Below are positions 10,101 through 18,310 of a stretch of 64,000 bases of DNA, piece after piece; position 1 is the first letter of the stretch; each line of letters starts with the position of its first letter. Under the pieces are notes generated by a model that made no database searches, had not been told where the DNA came from, and saw only the letters and a program-made list of their open reading frames with translations. The translations under genes were made by a program, and so were the position numbers. The DNA lies in NCBI RefSeq assembly GCF_023101765.2, contig NC_064234.1:7068001-7132000 (forward strand), written 5' to 3'. This DNA is from Spodoptera frugiperda (lineage: Eukaryota > Arthropoda > Insecta > Lepidoptera > Noctuidae).

Positions 10101-11464
10101 CAGTAGAAGAAACTTCATCAGTCTCACCCTCTGATGAAGACTTTACTTCAAAGATTCAAGAGCACATCACTACAGCATTACCTTCCGAAGTGAAACTTAC
10201 AACAGAGCACCAAGAGAGTAGCCAAGAGCCTGAAGTCACTGAGTTACCCACTAAGGTGACGGATGAAGTAGAAACCCACACTAAGTCCAGTGAAGTACCT
10301 CAGGATGTTTCTGAAAAGGTAACAGAATCAGCACCTGCTGAAGAAACTACACAAGCTGCGGCTAAAGACGAAGATAAATACGATGCTGATCACAAAGAAT
10401 CTACGACATCGGCCCCTGTTGAAGTTAGTGAAGAAACTAGTTCACCTACAGTTGCCACAGAGTCCGAAAAATTACCCTCCTCAGAATCAGATATCACAGT
10501 ACCAACTGAAAAAGAAATCGTTACTAGCGAAAAACCATCTCCGCCGATTGTATCCCAGGAAACCACGAAACCAGAAGAAGAAGTTGTATTCTCAACTACA
10601 AAAGCCACAACTGTGCGCGAAGGAGATGAATTTGATGATAAGATTGAGAAACCTGATGAAAAGCCTATTGATCTTCCATCAAGTACTACAACCGAAGCTT
10701 CTAAACCAAGTATGCCCGACTTACAATCTACAGATGAATTACCAAGTCCAGGTGAAGACGATCATTTCCCACCCGGAACTGGTCCTGGAGGATACGGTGA
10801 ACCTGATTACGTCGAAGAGGATCAAGCTTTCGGACCAGGAACTTGTCGTTACGGAGGCAAAGTATACGTGTCAGCGCAACAGATACCAAGAGATGACCCA
10901 TGTGATTTCTGTTTCTGCTTCCGAAGTGACATCATCTGTTTACAACAAAGTTGTCCACCTCCCATTCACGGATGTCATGAAGAGCCCATTCAAGGTTTCT
11001 GTTGTCCTCGATATGAATGTCCCGTATCCATGGCAACCACAGTCAACGTTACAACAACTACTACTACGACAACAACAACACTGCCTCCTCATTTCCCCAC
11101 CCACTCGTACAAGGGGGCGGCACAGAGAAGAGGCTGTCAAATAAAAGGACACACGTACAAAGTAGGAGAGGTAGTGCGCTCATCATCAGGACCATGTTTA
11201 CACTGCACGTAAGTATTTTAATTATTTTACCATGCATTGAATACGATTAAATATTAATTTGCTTTTAGACAATCATAGTCTTACAGTTAATATTTGGTAT
11301 AAGATTTATTACAATTTTGCGAATTCACTCTACATAATTTTTAATAACCTTTTTGCAGATGTGGAGGAGACGGTCAGATGAAATGCGATCCTAAAGCGTG
11401 CACACCAGAGCCAATGTTAAGACAAATGATAGCTGCAGCTGTATCCGCGAAGCGGCGAAGATGA
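1114..11464 (+). CDS. Tnc: Tenectin-like secreted VWC/mucin matrix protein, 5' partial
   Basis: Five exons: 1114-1155, 1481-1687, 1862-2134, 2247-11208 and 11359-11464 (stop TGA 11462-11464). All have GT-AG borders and agreeing phases (1,1,1,2), giving about 3195 residues plus the missing N-terminus. Domain order: VWC1, VWC2, VWC3, acidic PTS/E-rich tract I, VWC4, Cys-rich RGD segment, tract II, VWC5, Thr run, half-VWC6, and a basic end finishing SAKRRR. This architecture, the very large size and the RGD match insect tenectin. In Drosophila, tenectin is a luminal and apical-matrix mucin that is a ligand of PS2 integrin; it widens the hindgut tube and acts in wing morphogenesis and at the neuromuscular junction. 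The PTS tracts are expected to be heavily O-glycosylated. The GTG at 2261 is mid-exon and is not a start. The signal peptide is not seen and must come from an upstream exon. Family call: high confidence; orthology: likely. Confidence 0.9.
1495..1680 (+). other. Tnc: VWC domain 1
   Basis: Ten cysteines in the canonical pattern (C...C-x2-C-x-C...C-x4-C...C...CC-x4-C), with PCLNCTC and QCCPIVTC as anchors. The domain is contained in one phase 1-1 exon (1481-1687). Confidence 0.9.
1948..2133 (+). other. Tnc: VWC domain 2
   Basis: Ten cysteines, with anchors PCEHCYC and VCCPIRYSC. The domain lies in the phase 1-1 exon 1862-2134, preceded by a short Thr/Ser linker. Confidence 0.9.
2356..2554 (+). 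other. Tnc: VWC domain 3
   Basis: Ten cysteines, with anchors ACQHCYC and QCCPDTYIC. It is the first domain of the giant exon 2247-11208 and is followed directly by PTS tract I. Confidence 0.9.
2560..5200 (+). other. Tnc: Acidic Pro/Thr/Ser/Glu tract I (mucin-like)
   Basis: About 880 residues free of cysteine, dominated by E, T, S, P, K and D. Two Ser-Gly dipeptides in acidic context occur near the start (VEGSGY near 2651-2668; LEGSGEE near 2719-2739), typical of glycosaminoglycan attachment sites. The middle is a 21-residue tandem array (separate entry). Expected to be extended and O-glycosylated. The low-complexity codon bias creates long antisense and shifted open frames here that are not genes. 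Confidence 0.85.
3302..4399 (+). repeat. Tnc: 63-bp coding minisatellite (21-residue repeat, 17 copies plus a partial)
   Basis: The consensus unit is EEEKESSKPDEYVPGTTSSP plus V or A, 63 bp each, always in frame. Copies 8-11, 12-15 and 16-17 form a higher-order pattern (Y, Y, VVS, K variants). The VVS variants of copies 10 and 14 lie 252 bp apart, exactly four units, and the K variants of copies 11 and 15 show the same spacing. This implies block duplication by unequal exchange or slippage. Copy number is likely to vary between individuals and is vulnerable to assembly collapse. Confidence 0.95.
5207..5395 (+). other. Tnc: VWC domain 4
   Basis: Ten cysteines ending in SCCPTYVC. The second and third cysteines are separated by three residues (CRTNC) instead of the usual two, the only such deviation among the five full domains. 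Contains an N-glycosylation sequon, NNS, near its start. Confidence 0.85.
5480..6010 (+). other. Tnc: Cys-pair segment with RGD
   Basis: Eleven short Cys pairs, each C-x4-C or C-x5-C, recur at roughly 10-25-residue spacing. In order: CRGDQC, CTSGNC, CGSEGC, CPGGNC, CANGKC, CKPGEEC, CEGELC, CGPDGC, CNEEEGC, CTGDEPC, CEGPNC. The RGD tripeptide (5483-5491) sits inside the first pair, so a local disulfide would present it as a small loop, as disintegrin-type ligands do. An RGD and integrin binding are known for tenectin; the loop geometry is my inference. Confidence 0.85.
6011..10840 (+). other. Tnc: Acidic Pro/Thr/Ser/Glu tract II (mucin-like)
   Basis: About 1600 residues without cysteine, rich in E, T, P, K, D, S and V, with loosely periodic motifs such as TEKP, DKPVIIDE and TTESP. 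A further Ser-Gly cluster in acidic context (EEGSGSEGPE) lies near 7776-7806. Near the C-terminal end is an 18-residue array. Expected to be an extended, highly charged, O-glycosylated spacer between VWC4 and VWC5. Confidence 0.85.
9710..10180 (+). repeat. Tnc: Degenerate 18-residue coding repeat
   Basis: About nine copies of a 15-19-residue unit, best represented by PSDEEHSYKPVEDVTTPS. The HSYKPVE core is kept in the stronger copies. More diverged and more variable in length than the 63-bp array, so probably older. Confidence 0.8.
10844..11020 (+). other. Tnc: VWC domain 5
   Basis: Ten cysteines, with anchors PCDFCFC and FCCPRYEC. Followed by NVT (an N-glycosylation sequon) and an uninterrupted run of threonines near 11045-11082 linking to the last partial domain. 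Confidence 0.9.
11135..11407 (+). other. Tnc: C-terminal half-VWC domain (split by intron)
   Basis: Only the first six cysteines of a VWC are present (GC, PCLHCTC, KC, AC), followed by PEPMLRQMIAAAVSAKRRR and the stop. The intron 11209-11358 falls within the CxC pair (phase 2). The second half with the CC pair is absent: after the stop the 3' sequence encodes nothing VWC-like. A truncated terminal module therefore looks like the native end. Confidence 0.8.
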
Positions 11465-12249
11465 AGATCTTCGACAGCGTCGGCAACTGTCTCGCACACG
11501 CCATCACTGGGATGAAGCACCTATGTGATAAATAATTTCATCTACTCTTCTAAGCACAAGAATAATGCTCAACTCAAATTATCCCCATGGAGTAGTTTAA
11601 GATTTCGTGTCATATGTAGTAATCTATGTTATTGATTTTTTTACTTTTCCATAAATGTCGTGGCACGCGCAACTCAATTATTAAGGAAATAACCGATCAT
11701 GACTGTGATTAAAATATTATAAATTTTAATATTAATTTCTGAAACTAAAATTTTATGAATTTTGAGTCTTCATTTTAGGGCTAATTTATTTTATTATTTA
11801 TCTTTTCTAACAAAAGTCAGTGCCAAACGATAGTGCTAAGTTGTAAACGACTAGGCCTTTATGATAAAAGTTCAAAATTATCAAATGTCACTCATAAATT
11901 AAAATTCATATTGACCAAAGCGAAGCTAATTATATACTCTCAATAAAATATATTTCGACCAAGATCAAGCTTCAAAGGTCATTTAGATCGCCGAAATCTT
12001 GACCATTTTAAATGTAAACTTAATTGTTTTACCGATTTAAGCTTAGTCAATTTCTTTGTTTTTACACGATGTTACAGAAACCGGTCTAGTATCGTGTAAA
12101 TATGAAGTTATCTTAAGGATCCCTGATGTTGTAAATGCCTTACTTAATTTGTAATAATTTATATATTTTAGGTGTATAGTACTTAAGCCATGTTTTGAGA
12201 CCAGTGACTATTATAATTTTAGAAGTAAAAAGGCCGTTTACTATAATGA

Positions 12250-12291
12250 GAAAAGCACCGGTCGACGTGTTATCCTTGGCCGGTGCTTTTC
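12250..12291 (+). other. 3' UTR hairpin
   Basis: AAAAGCACCGG (12251-12261) pairs perfectly with CCGGTGCTTTT (12280-12290). An outer G-C pair (12250/12291) and four inner pairs, including two G-U, extend the stem to about 16 bp with a 10-base loop. It sits within the predicted tenectin 3' UTR. Confidence 0.7.
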
Positions 12292-12815
12292 CTTCTTTCA
12301 CGTCTTACAGAAAGTGACTGTCCTTGTTTTCTTTAATTCGTGGAAGACGCGTGATTTTTACTAGCACTTGCTCAGTGATAGTGGCCAATATTTTAATCGT
12401 TTTGTAAAAACTTTACAATATGATTACACGAGAAGCATATTGTAGGATCTTTTGTAACTTTTGATATTAAAGTGCTGGTAGGTTTATAAATAAAGCAGAT
12501 CGAGATGGGTACGAAAGTTCAGTAGACTGTTGCGACCGCCCGGCACCCAGGTGGTGCAGGCGTCAGCTCGCATTAATTCGTACCAACCTTCGTCTGTGCG
12601 CAAGTTGTAGTTATATTTCTTCTTATTTATTTAAAGTCGTAGCAATAGAAGTATTGGTCAAAAAATTATTGTGAATTGAATATTTCACCATTTTTTAAAG
12701 AAATACATTCAATCGCAACAAAGTATTTCAATAAATCATATTATTATTTGTTTATGATATTTTACCAAGACTAGCGAAGATCTAGCTGTCTGTACAACTG
12801 TGCGAATGAGTTTTG

Positions 12816-12821
12816 AATAAA
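12816..12821 (+). promoter_or_regulatory. Poly(A) signal AATAAA (likely main)
   Basis: Canonical hexamer with a downstream T/G-rich element, the last one before the sequence loses transcript-like features. Confidence 0.5.
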
Positions 12822-12841
12822 ATATTTCAAATGAAAACGAT

Positions 12842-13385
12842 GTTTTGTTATTACCTTACATAAGACACCCTGAATAAAATCCGAGATGAATGCTAAACTT
12901 GGATGAACACCAATATATCTTAAAGTTATTTATTCAACTCGACATAAGAGTTATAAGAATTTATTTCTCAGCATTCAGTGTAAAAAAAACATTAACACCA
13001 TTTTAGAAATGTTTGTCGATACTTTTCCTGAATTTTGTATGAAATACTAAATACATATACATTGCAAAGTTTTAAATATTTTCCAATCTACAGCTCGATA
13101 TAATAATGAAATATACGTTACAGTCAATGTAATAAATCCAGATATTATATGTTTATGATATAATATGATATATGATATAGATATCTACATATTATGTATA
13201 TTTGTTTATGATACTGACCAGCAATTGTGAATAATATCTACTGAATTAAGACAAAATGATTTTTTTCTTATAAATAATATTTTCCAAAACTTGGATACAG
13301 TATTACTCAATCAAGCAAAAAACAACAAAAAGGTGTAAAGATTAAATAGTTGTAAGTATACCATAGAGTCAAATAAAATAACTAT
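12842..13385. other. AT-rich intergenic, no gene seen
   Basis: Nothing coding. Between ~13140 and 13200 there is an imperfect ATATGATATA-type low-complexity stretch. Confidence 0.5.
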
Positions 13386-13675
13386 ATCACTGAATTAATA
13401 AAAAGGGCAACCTGACATGGTAGGCCGAACGGCATGACGGAAACTATAGTGACCGAACAAAGCGGGTGAACAATGCACATGCAATATTTTCTATAATTCT
13501 TGATTTTGTGAGTTCTTGTGTTTGTGTGTGTTTTTTAGTCAATCACATCAAAATGACTGAAGGTATTGAAATGAAATTTAAGACAGGAGTAGATTGTTGA
13601 TGAATAACACATAGAACACTTTTTATTCTACGGGATTGAGGGCAAAGCCGCTGGCAGAAGCTAGTATGTAATATG
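13386..13675 (+). mobile_element. Non-LTR-type repeat, 3' tail
   Basis: Begins around AGGGCAACCTGACATGG and ends in GGCAAAGCCGCTGGCAGAAGC, the 'not-so-exotic' tail that recurs at many lepidopteran loci; a similar end occurs near 60800-60840 in this window. No coding capacity. Family assignment (RTE-like) is uncertain. Confidence 0.45.
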
Positions 13676-13714
13676 TCGATATTATAAATAGAAACTGCAC
13701 CGTAAAAAAATTAC

Positions 13715-13904
13715 GGCGGGTCGCGTTCCACATGCGCCTCAAAGAGCCTGATCCGGAGCTGCGGACTACCTAGCGGGTTAACCGGGGATCCGGCTTGAAG
13801 GGCAAATGTAGGAACGGGGTGGTTTTAGTCAGTAAGAGTCTGACACTCCCTCTCGCCTCACCAAGGAAGAAGCCATTGGATGATTTTCCCCCATCAAAAA
13901 AAAA
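13715..13904 (+). mobile_element. Moth SINE, poly(A)-tailed, copy 1
   Basis: Shares with 32250-32525 the segments GATCCGGAG-TGCG-ACTACC, GGAACGGGGTGGTTTT and AGTCTGACACTCC, and ends in an A-run (13896-13904) followed by host DNA. I recognise the core as a highly repeated element of noctuid moths. The 5' GC-rich part present in copy 2 is shortened here. Confidence 0.65.
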
Positions 13905-14074
13905 CCTCCAAATAGTTTCATACAAAAATAAAAATATGTCGATAGAACTCTCTAAATATTAGAAACTCCAAATAATATGGCTTTAATCACGAATTTATGT
14001 TATGAAATTATCGAATACGGCAAAGTACCAGTCATGTCAGTGAGAACTGGCATACAAATGGCGATGTAGTAACT

Positions 14075-14360
14075 GCGTAGCACCAACGTTGCATCGGTGT
14101 AGCACCAGCGTAGCATCGGTGTAGCACCAGCGTAGCACAGGCGTAGCATCGGCGTGGCACCAATGTAACATCGGTGTCGCACCAGCGTATCTCCGGTACG
14201 GGACTGGCGTAGCATCGGCGCGGCACAAGCGTAGTATTGGCGTAGCAACGGCGTGGCACCAGCCTAGCAACTGCGTAGCGGTACGCAGCACATGAACGGC
14301 ACGTGCGTAGCGATTTTGTAATAAATGCGGAGCAGCTACGTAGTGACTGCGTAGCGACCA
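14075..14360. repeat. 11-bp minisatellite (22-bp alternating dimer)
   Basis: Units of the form GYGTAGCAYCR repeat every 11 bp, with CACCA-ending and CATCG-ending units alternating so that the real period is 22 bp. It decays to the right, where GCGTAGCG fragments continue to about 14360. Because 11 is not a multiple of three, all minus-strand frames are open through it, producing spurious ORFs of 82-137 codons. A short GCGTAGC-rich relative occurs at 45384-45417. Confidence 0.85.
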
Positions 14361-14473
14361 ACTCCATACAGGCGACGAAATAGGAAGACTTATTATCAGA
14401 CTTACTAATGAGTATTTCCATATAAAAAACGGTGAGGGTTTGGGAGCCAAATTAGATCACTGTAGCTTGATTT

Positions 14474-14995
14474 ACTGAGGAACTGGCAAAAGTAATAACT
14501 AAGGAAGTAGATAAGGGGAACAAATGTTTTGCGGTCTTTCTTGACCTCAAGAAAGCTTTTGATACCGTTTCTATTTCCAAACTTGTACACAGGCTAGAAA
14601 ACTTAGGATTTCGAGGTTCTTCCCTCTCGCTTCTCAGCAGTTATTTTCAAAACAGAAGACAGGGGGTAAAAATTGAAAACTGGGTTAGTGGTGAGGAGAA
14701 CGTGATGTATGGCACCTGCAGGGCAGTGTCCTCGGCCCGACGCTCTTTTTGATTTATATTAATGAGCTCTGCAACCTTTTCCTCGACGGTGCGAGGATAC
14801 TGTCTTACGCGGATGACACTGCTATTATCTTCAACGCTAAGACCTGGGACAAAGTTAGGCTGAAGGCTGAGAGGGGACTGGCTAGAGTTGGTAATTGGCT
14901 TAGTGAAAACCTTTTAACGCTTAACACTCAAAAATCAAATTACATCTGATTCACTAAATACACAAACCATCAGCCAGTGCCTGACTTTACACACA
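14474..14995 (+). pseudogene. Broken non-LTR retrotransposon reverse transcriptase
   Basis: The first frame (14474 to ~14712) reads ...AVFLDLKKAFDTVSISKL..., the RT segment with the catalytic F/LDLKKAFD block. Within the expected VPQGSVLGP motif (about 14710-14725) the frame shifts, and 14723-14946 continues LQGSVLGPTLFLIYINEL and then LSYADDTAIIF, which holds the YADD catalytic box. An in-frame TGA (14947-14949) interrupts, with recognisable residues after it (FTKYTNHQPVPDF). No endonuclease domain is present. Dead 5'-truncated copy of a Jockey/CR1-group LINE. Confidence 0.85.
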
Positions 14996-15480
14996 CGCCT
15001 ACACTTCCACTCACTCAAGCACACATAGGTACACACATAATTACACTACATACACTTAAACACACATTTACATTTTCTTTATGATTATTTTCTTTCCTGG
15101 CCTCGTACTGGCTCCGATTTGTTTTGTTTTATTTTTATTAGTCTTATAGAAATGTGTAACTTATGATTAACTCGCACAATTACACAATTGTTAATAAATT
15201 GAGGAAGAGCGAGGTTCATCCCATCAATCTTCGCATTACTTTCTGGGAATCTCCGGAGTGATCCGTATTTCAACAAATTATATGATTCGCCTGCAAGGAT
15301 TTGTAGAGCAAGCCACACGTACGCATAATCTCACGTTTTGCTAAGGGGCTGCTTCGGCCAACGCATCATTCGCGTCTTAATAGTCTTTTGTTTAACAATT
15401 TCCATTTATGTAATAATATTGTTATTGTAATCATTAATATACTTAATCAGATTTAACTGTATATTCTTAAATAGAACTGT
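14980..15480. other. CA-rich low complexity and LINE 3' remnant
   Basis: ACAC-rich DNA (14983-15070) follows the RT pseudogene. The remainder to 15480 may be its eroded C-terminal and 3' region, but no conserved motif is left. Confidence 0.4.
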
Positions 15481-15510
15481 ATATTTTTTTGCAAACAGGT
15501 TATAAAATAA

Positions 15511-15680
15511 CCTATTTGCAAAAAAATAAATATCATTTATCATTTATCCATAATTTAATTTTTGTTATTCTAAATAAATACTATGTTTTTATGGATATTT
15601 TGTTTAATAACTCAGGTCTATCATACTATATAGATAAATCCAGTTCGTGGACGATTGTAACATAGCCGAAAGTGTTTGTG
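15511..15680. repeat. 170-bp direct repeat, left copy
   Basis: Appears identical to 15916-16085 (offset 405 bp). It begins at the CCTATTTGCAAAAAAATAAA LINE tail and ends at GCCGAAAGTGTTTGTG. The tail motif also terminates the intact LINE at 42472-42511. Confidence 0.9.
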
Positions 15681-15889
15681 AGTGACAATTGACCTCATAT
15701 TGGGGCCAAGTTAATTGAAACAATTATGACAATAATGTAACAGTCACCCGGTGATCGAATTTCAAGTGTATTCACTTATTTACACCACGCACAAATAAAA
15801 AATATTGTGGGTGTAGCAAAGTCATATTGTTTAAAATAGAATGAATTATATTTTGTTACGTAATAGCGTAAAAGAAAATACGTACTTTT

Positions 15890-15930
15890 TTTTTTGCAAA
15901 TAGGTTATTTTATAACCTATTTGCAAAAAA
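15890..15930. repeat. Palindrome at LINE-tail junction
   Basis: TTTGCAAATAGGTTAT and its exact complement flank a 3-base centre; A/T extension makes 19-bp arms. It consists of the LINE 3' tail in inverted orientation joined to a direct tail, so it probably arose from twin priming or from insertion of one tail beside another. Confidence 0.85.
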
Positions 15931-16085
15931 ATAAATATCATTTATCATTTATCCATAATTTAATTTTTGTTATTCTAAATAAATACTATGTTTTTATGGA
16001 TATTTTGTTTAATAACTCAGGTCTATCATACTATATAGATAAATCCAGTTCGTGGACGATTGTAACATAGCCGAAAGTGTTTGTG
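15916..16085. repeat. 170-bp direct repeat, right copy
   Basis: Second copy of the segment at 15511-15680. The 235 bp between them (15681-15915) are unique in this window. Confidence 0.9.
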
Positions 16086-18238
16086 GCTCAATGGAATTTA
16101 ATTATTTTAAGGATTTTTAACGACTGCCCATTAACGCTATAAAATAGTAGATTAAAATAAATAAATATTCTGAGTAAGCATCCTTGGCAGACTAAAGCTT
16201 TTGGACCTTTTTGAAACACAACTCGGCCCAATAGTCAGGTATGGCTCGCTTCATAATGATAAAGCCTCCCGAACAGAGATGGCGTTAGTTTCAATTTGAG
16301 TCCTCCTCAAAATTAACTCCCGTTGACTCTGGTAGGTGGCGTTACGTAACACATTATTTCATTACCTTTAGCAGTTACTAATTAAATTAACCAATAGAGA
16401 AGAAAGAAATGTATTTCTGAATCTTTTGATATTATAATACTGTTTGAGTTACTTAATTAAAGTGTAAAAACTACATTACATGATTTAAATAATTAACATA
16501 ATTTCCAAAATTGAGAAGGAATGACAACATATATTTAGGCTTTTGGTTTTCAAACTCAAAAGTTGGTATGACGTCACGCAGCGTTCAGGGAACATAATAA
16601 TCCTTAACGCACGACTCAATAAAGTCTCGTTATAACTATTTTTAATAAATATAATATCATCTCTACGTGTAAACGTACGTCTTAACCCAACTCCAAAATC
16701 CCGATTAGTATTCACAAAAATTAGTGAATAAATGCCTCTTGATCTTTTCACATTTAAATATACAGAAAACTCAATATATTAAACTAATATACTAAGTTAG
16801 CAACATTATTGATCCATTCAAAAAGCAACGTATGTAATTCCCTGTTCCGTCCCCATATTTATTGAATAAAACAAATATCTATGAATCTACCCATAAATCT
16901 CTCAGAATCAATTTGTATTACAAAGTAAACACACAAAAGATTAATATTTCCCTTTGACAAAATTTATAGAAAATAATTTCAAACTACCTGCACAACCTAC
17001 ATATTCAAACAGTGTAAATACCTGTTCTTGAAGTTGCTCCTGCAACTCTCTTCAACTTTTCTACTTTTTGTTCAATAATCATAACGTGGAAATACCACAG
17101 TGACAGCACAGATTTGTCCGAATTCTATAATTTATACAAACCTATACAATATTAGGGGACGGACGTCGACTTAACTGTTTAAGGACATTATACATTTTGA
17201 TGAGTAAACGGAAATTAATAAAATTATAATTTTGTACAGTTTTATTAACTTTATTAAATAAAATCCGAAATTAGCTGTATGTATTAAATATATACTAAAC
17301 AGTGTTGTCTTTTTCATTTAAAATTCAATTCGTAGTAACTACTAGAGAACAAGAATAAACATTCCATTTTAAATATATATTGTTTATAAAAATAAAATAA
17401 TACGACCATAGTTAAGTATTTCTTTAATATTGTTCTCTAGTTAAACATAGAAATTAATAAACTTGTCCCCAACATTGTAACAAACAGAATCGATTAAGTA
17501 CAAGTAAAGCCTTATAAAGTGGATGGATAAATATTTTCTTTAGAGACGATGTCGGTGGGAGGGCTCATTCCGAGTGATAATAGCTTATTATTACGAACCG
17601 CATTAATGTGATGGCTAACGTAGAATCGAAAAAGATATATTTATTGTCTATAATAGCCAATAAAACCATTACATACAATAAACACACATCTGTTGGTTGG
17701 AAATTCAGCTGTATTAAAATCGACGATCCACACAAACTTATCCAATTTATTATTTTTCAAAATCAAAATGTCATTTTCTGATAACCCTAACACTAATCTG
17801 AAATAATAAATAAAACGTGGGAGTACATTATTTATAATTCATAAACAAGACACTGGCAGTCCGCAAATGGAATATCCATATTTTTCTCAACAAGCTATTT
17901 GTTACCTATGTAGAAATATGTACCCTCAATTTGAATAACTCCCTCTCTCTCACACCTACAGCCCGCAGGCCGTGCCTTCTCCCTCTATCCCATTACTTTT
18001 ATATTGTTCGCTAACTTTCTTGTTTGTATAAGCAAATACACGTATTTGAAAGTTTGTATATTTGTAGATTGTATTGTACAATGATAAGTAGATGTCGGTA
18101 GGTACAGTTTTAAAGATTTCGATGTTTTATTGGACTATTTAGTACTGTGACCTTCTTTTACTTAATGGGCTCTATAAATAAAGTGTTATTATTTGATCAC
18201 CTTTCTAGGGCATAATGCTCGTGACCCTTTTACGGACT
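16086..18238. other. AT-rich, no gene seen
   Basis: Short open frames only, none with splice context or recognisable motif. Possible degraded repeats; nothing I can name. Confidence 0.5.
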
Positions 18239-18310
18239 ACTGGTTCGTTGGTTCAGTCATTAACATGTCAGCCTAGTGTGACGTTCTGGGTTCTATTCCT
18301 AGGTCTGGTA
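18239..18310 (+). mobile_element. SINE head remnant
   Basis: TTGGTTCAGTCATTAACATG followed ~25 bases later by GGGTTCTATTCCTAGG resembles the A and B boxes of a tRNA-derived SINE; the body is absent. Confidence 0.4.

Larger units (their letters stand above)
11465..12840 (+). other. Tnc: Tenectin 3' UTR (predicted)
   Basis: Non-coding, AT-rich. AATAAA hexamers occur at 11942-11947, 12489-12494 and 12816-12821. The last is followed ~20 bases later by a T/G-rich element (GATGTTTTGTTATT), making ~12840 the best-supported cleavage point. Shorter isoforms from the earlier signals are possible. Confidence 0.5.

Noticed and set aside
10383..11144. + strand frame of 253 codons
   Set aside because: Frame-shifted shadow of mucin tract II and VWC5.
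12250..12291. Rho-independent terminator
   Set aside because: Shape fits, but the genome is eukaryotic and the hairpin lies in a Pol II 3' UTR.
14000..14450. Minus-strand ORFs of 82, 129 and 137 codons
   Set aside because: Products of the 11-bp minisatellite; all three frames are open because the unit lacks stops.
15085..15318. Minus-strand 77-codon frame
   Set aside because: Lies in eroded LINE-derived DNA on the opposite strand to the RT remnant; no motif.
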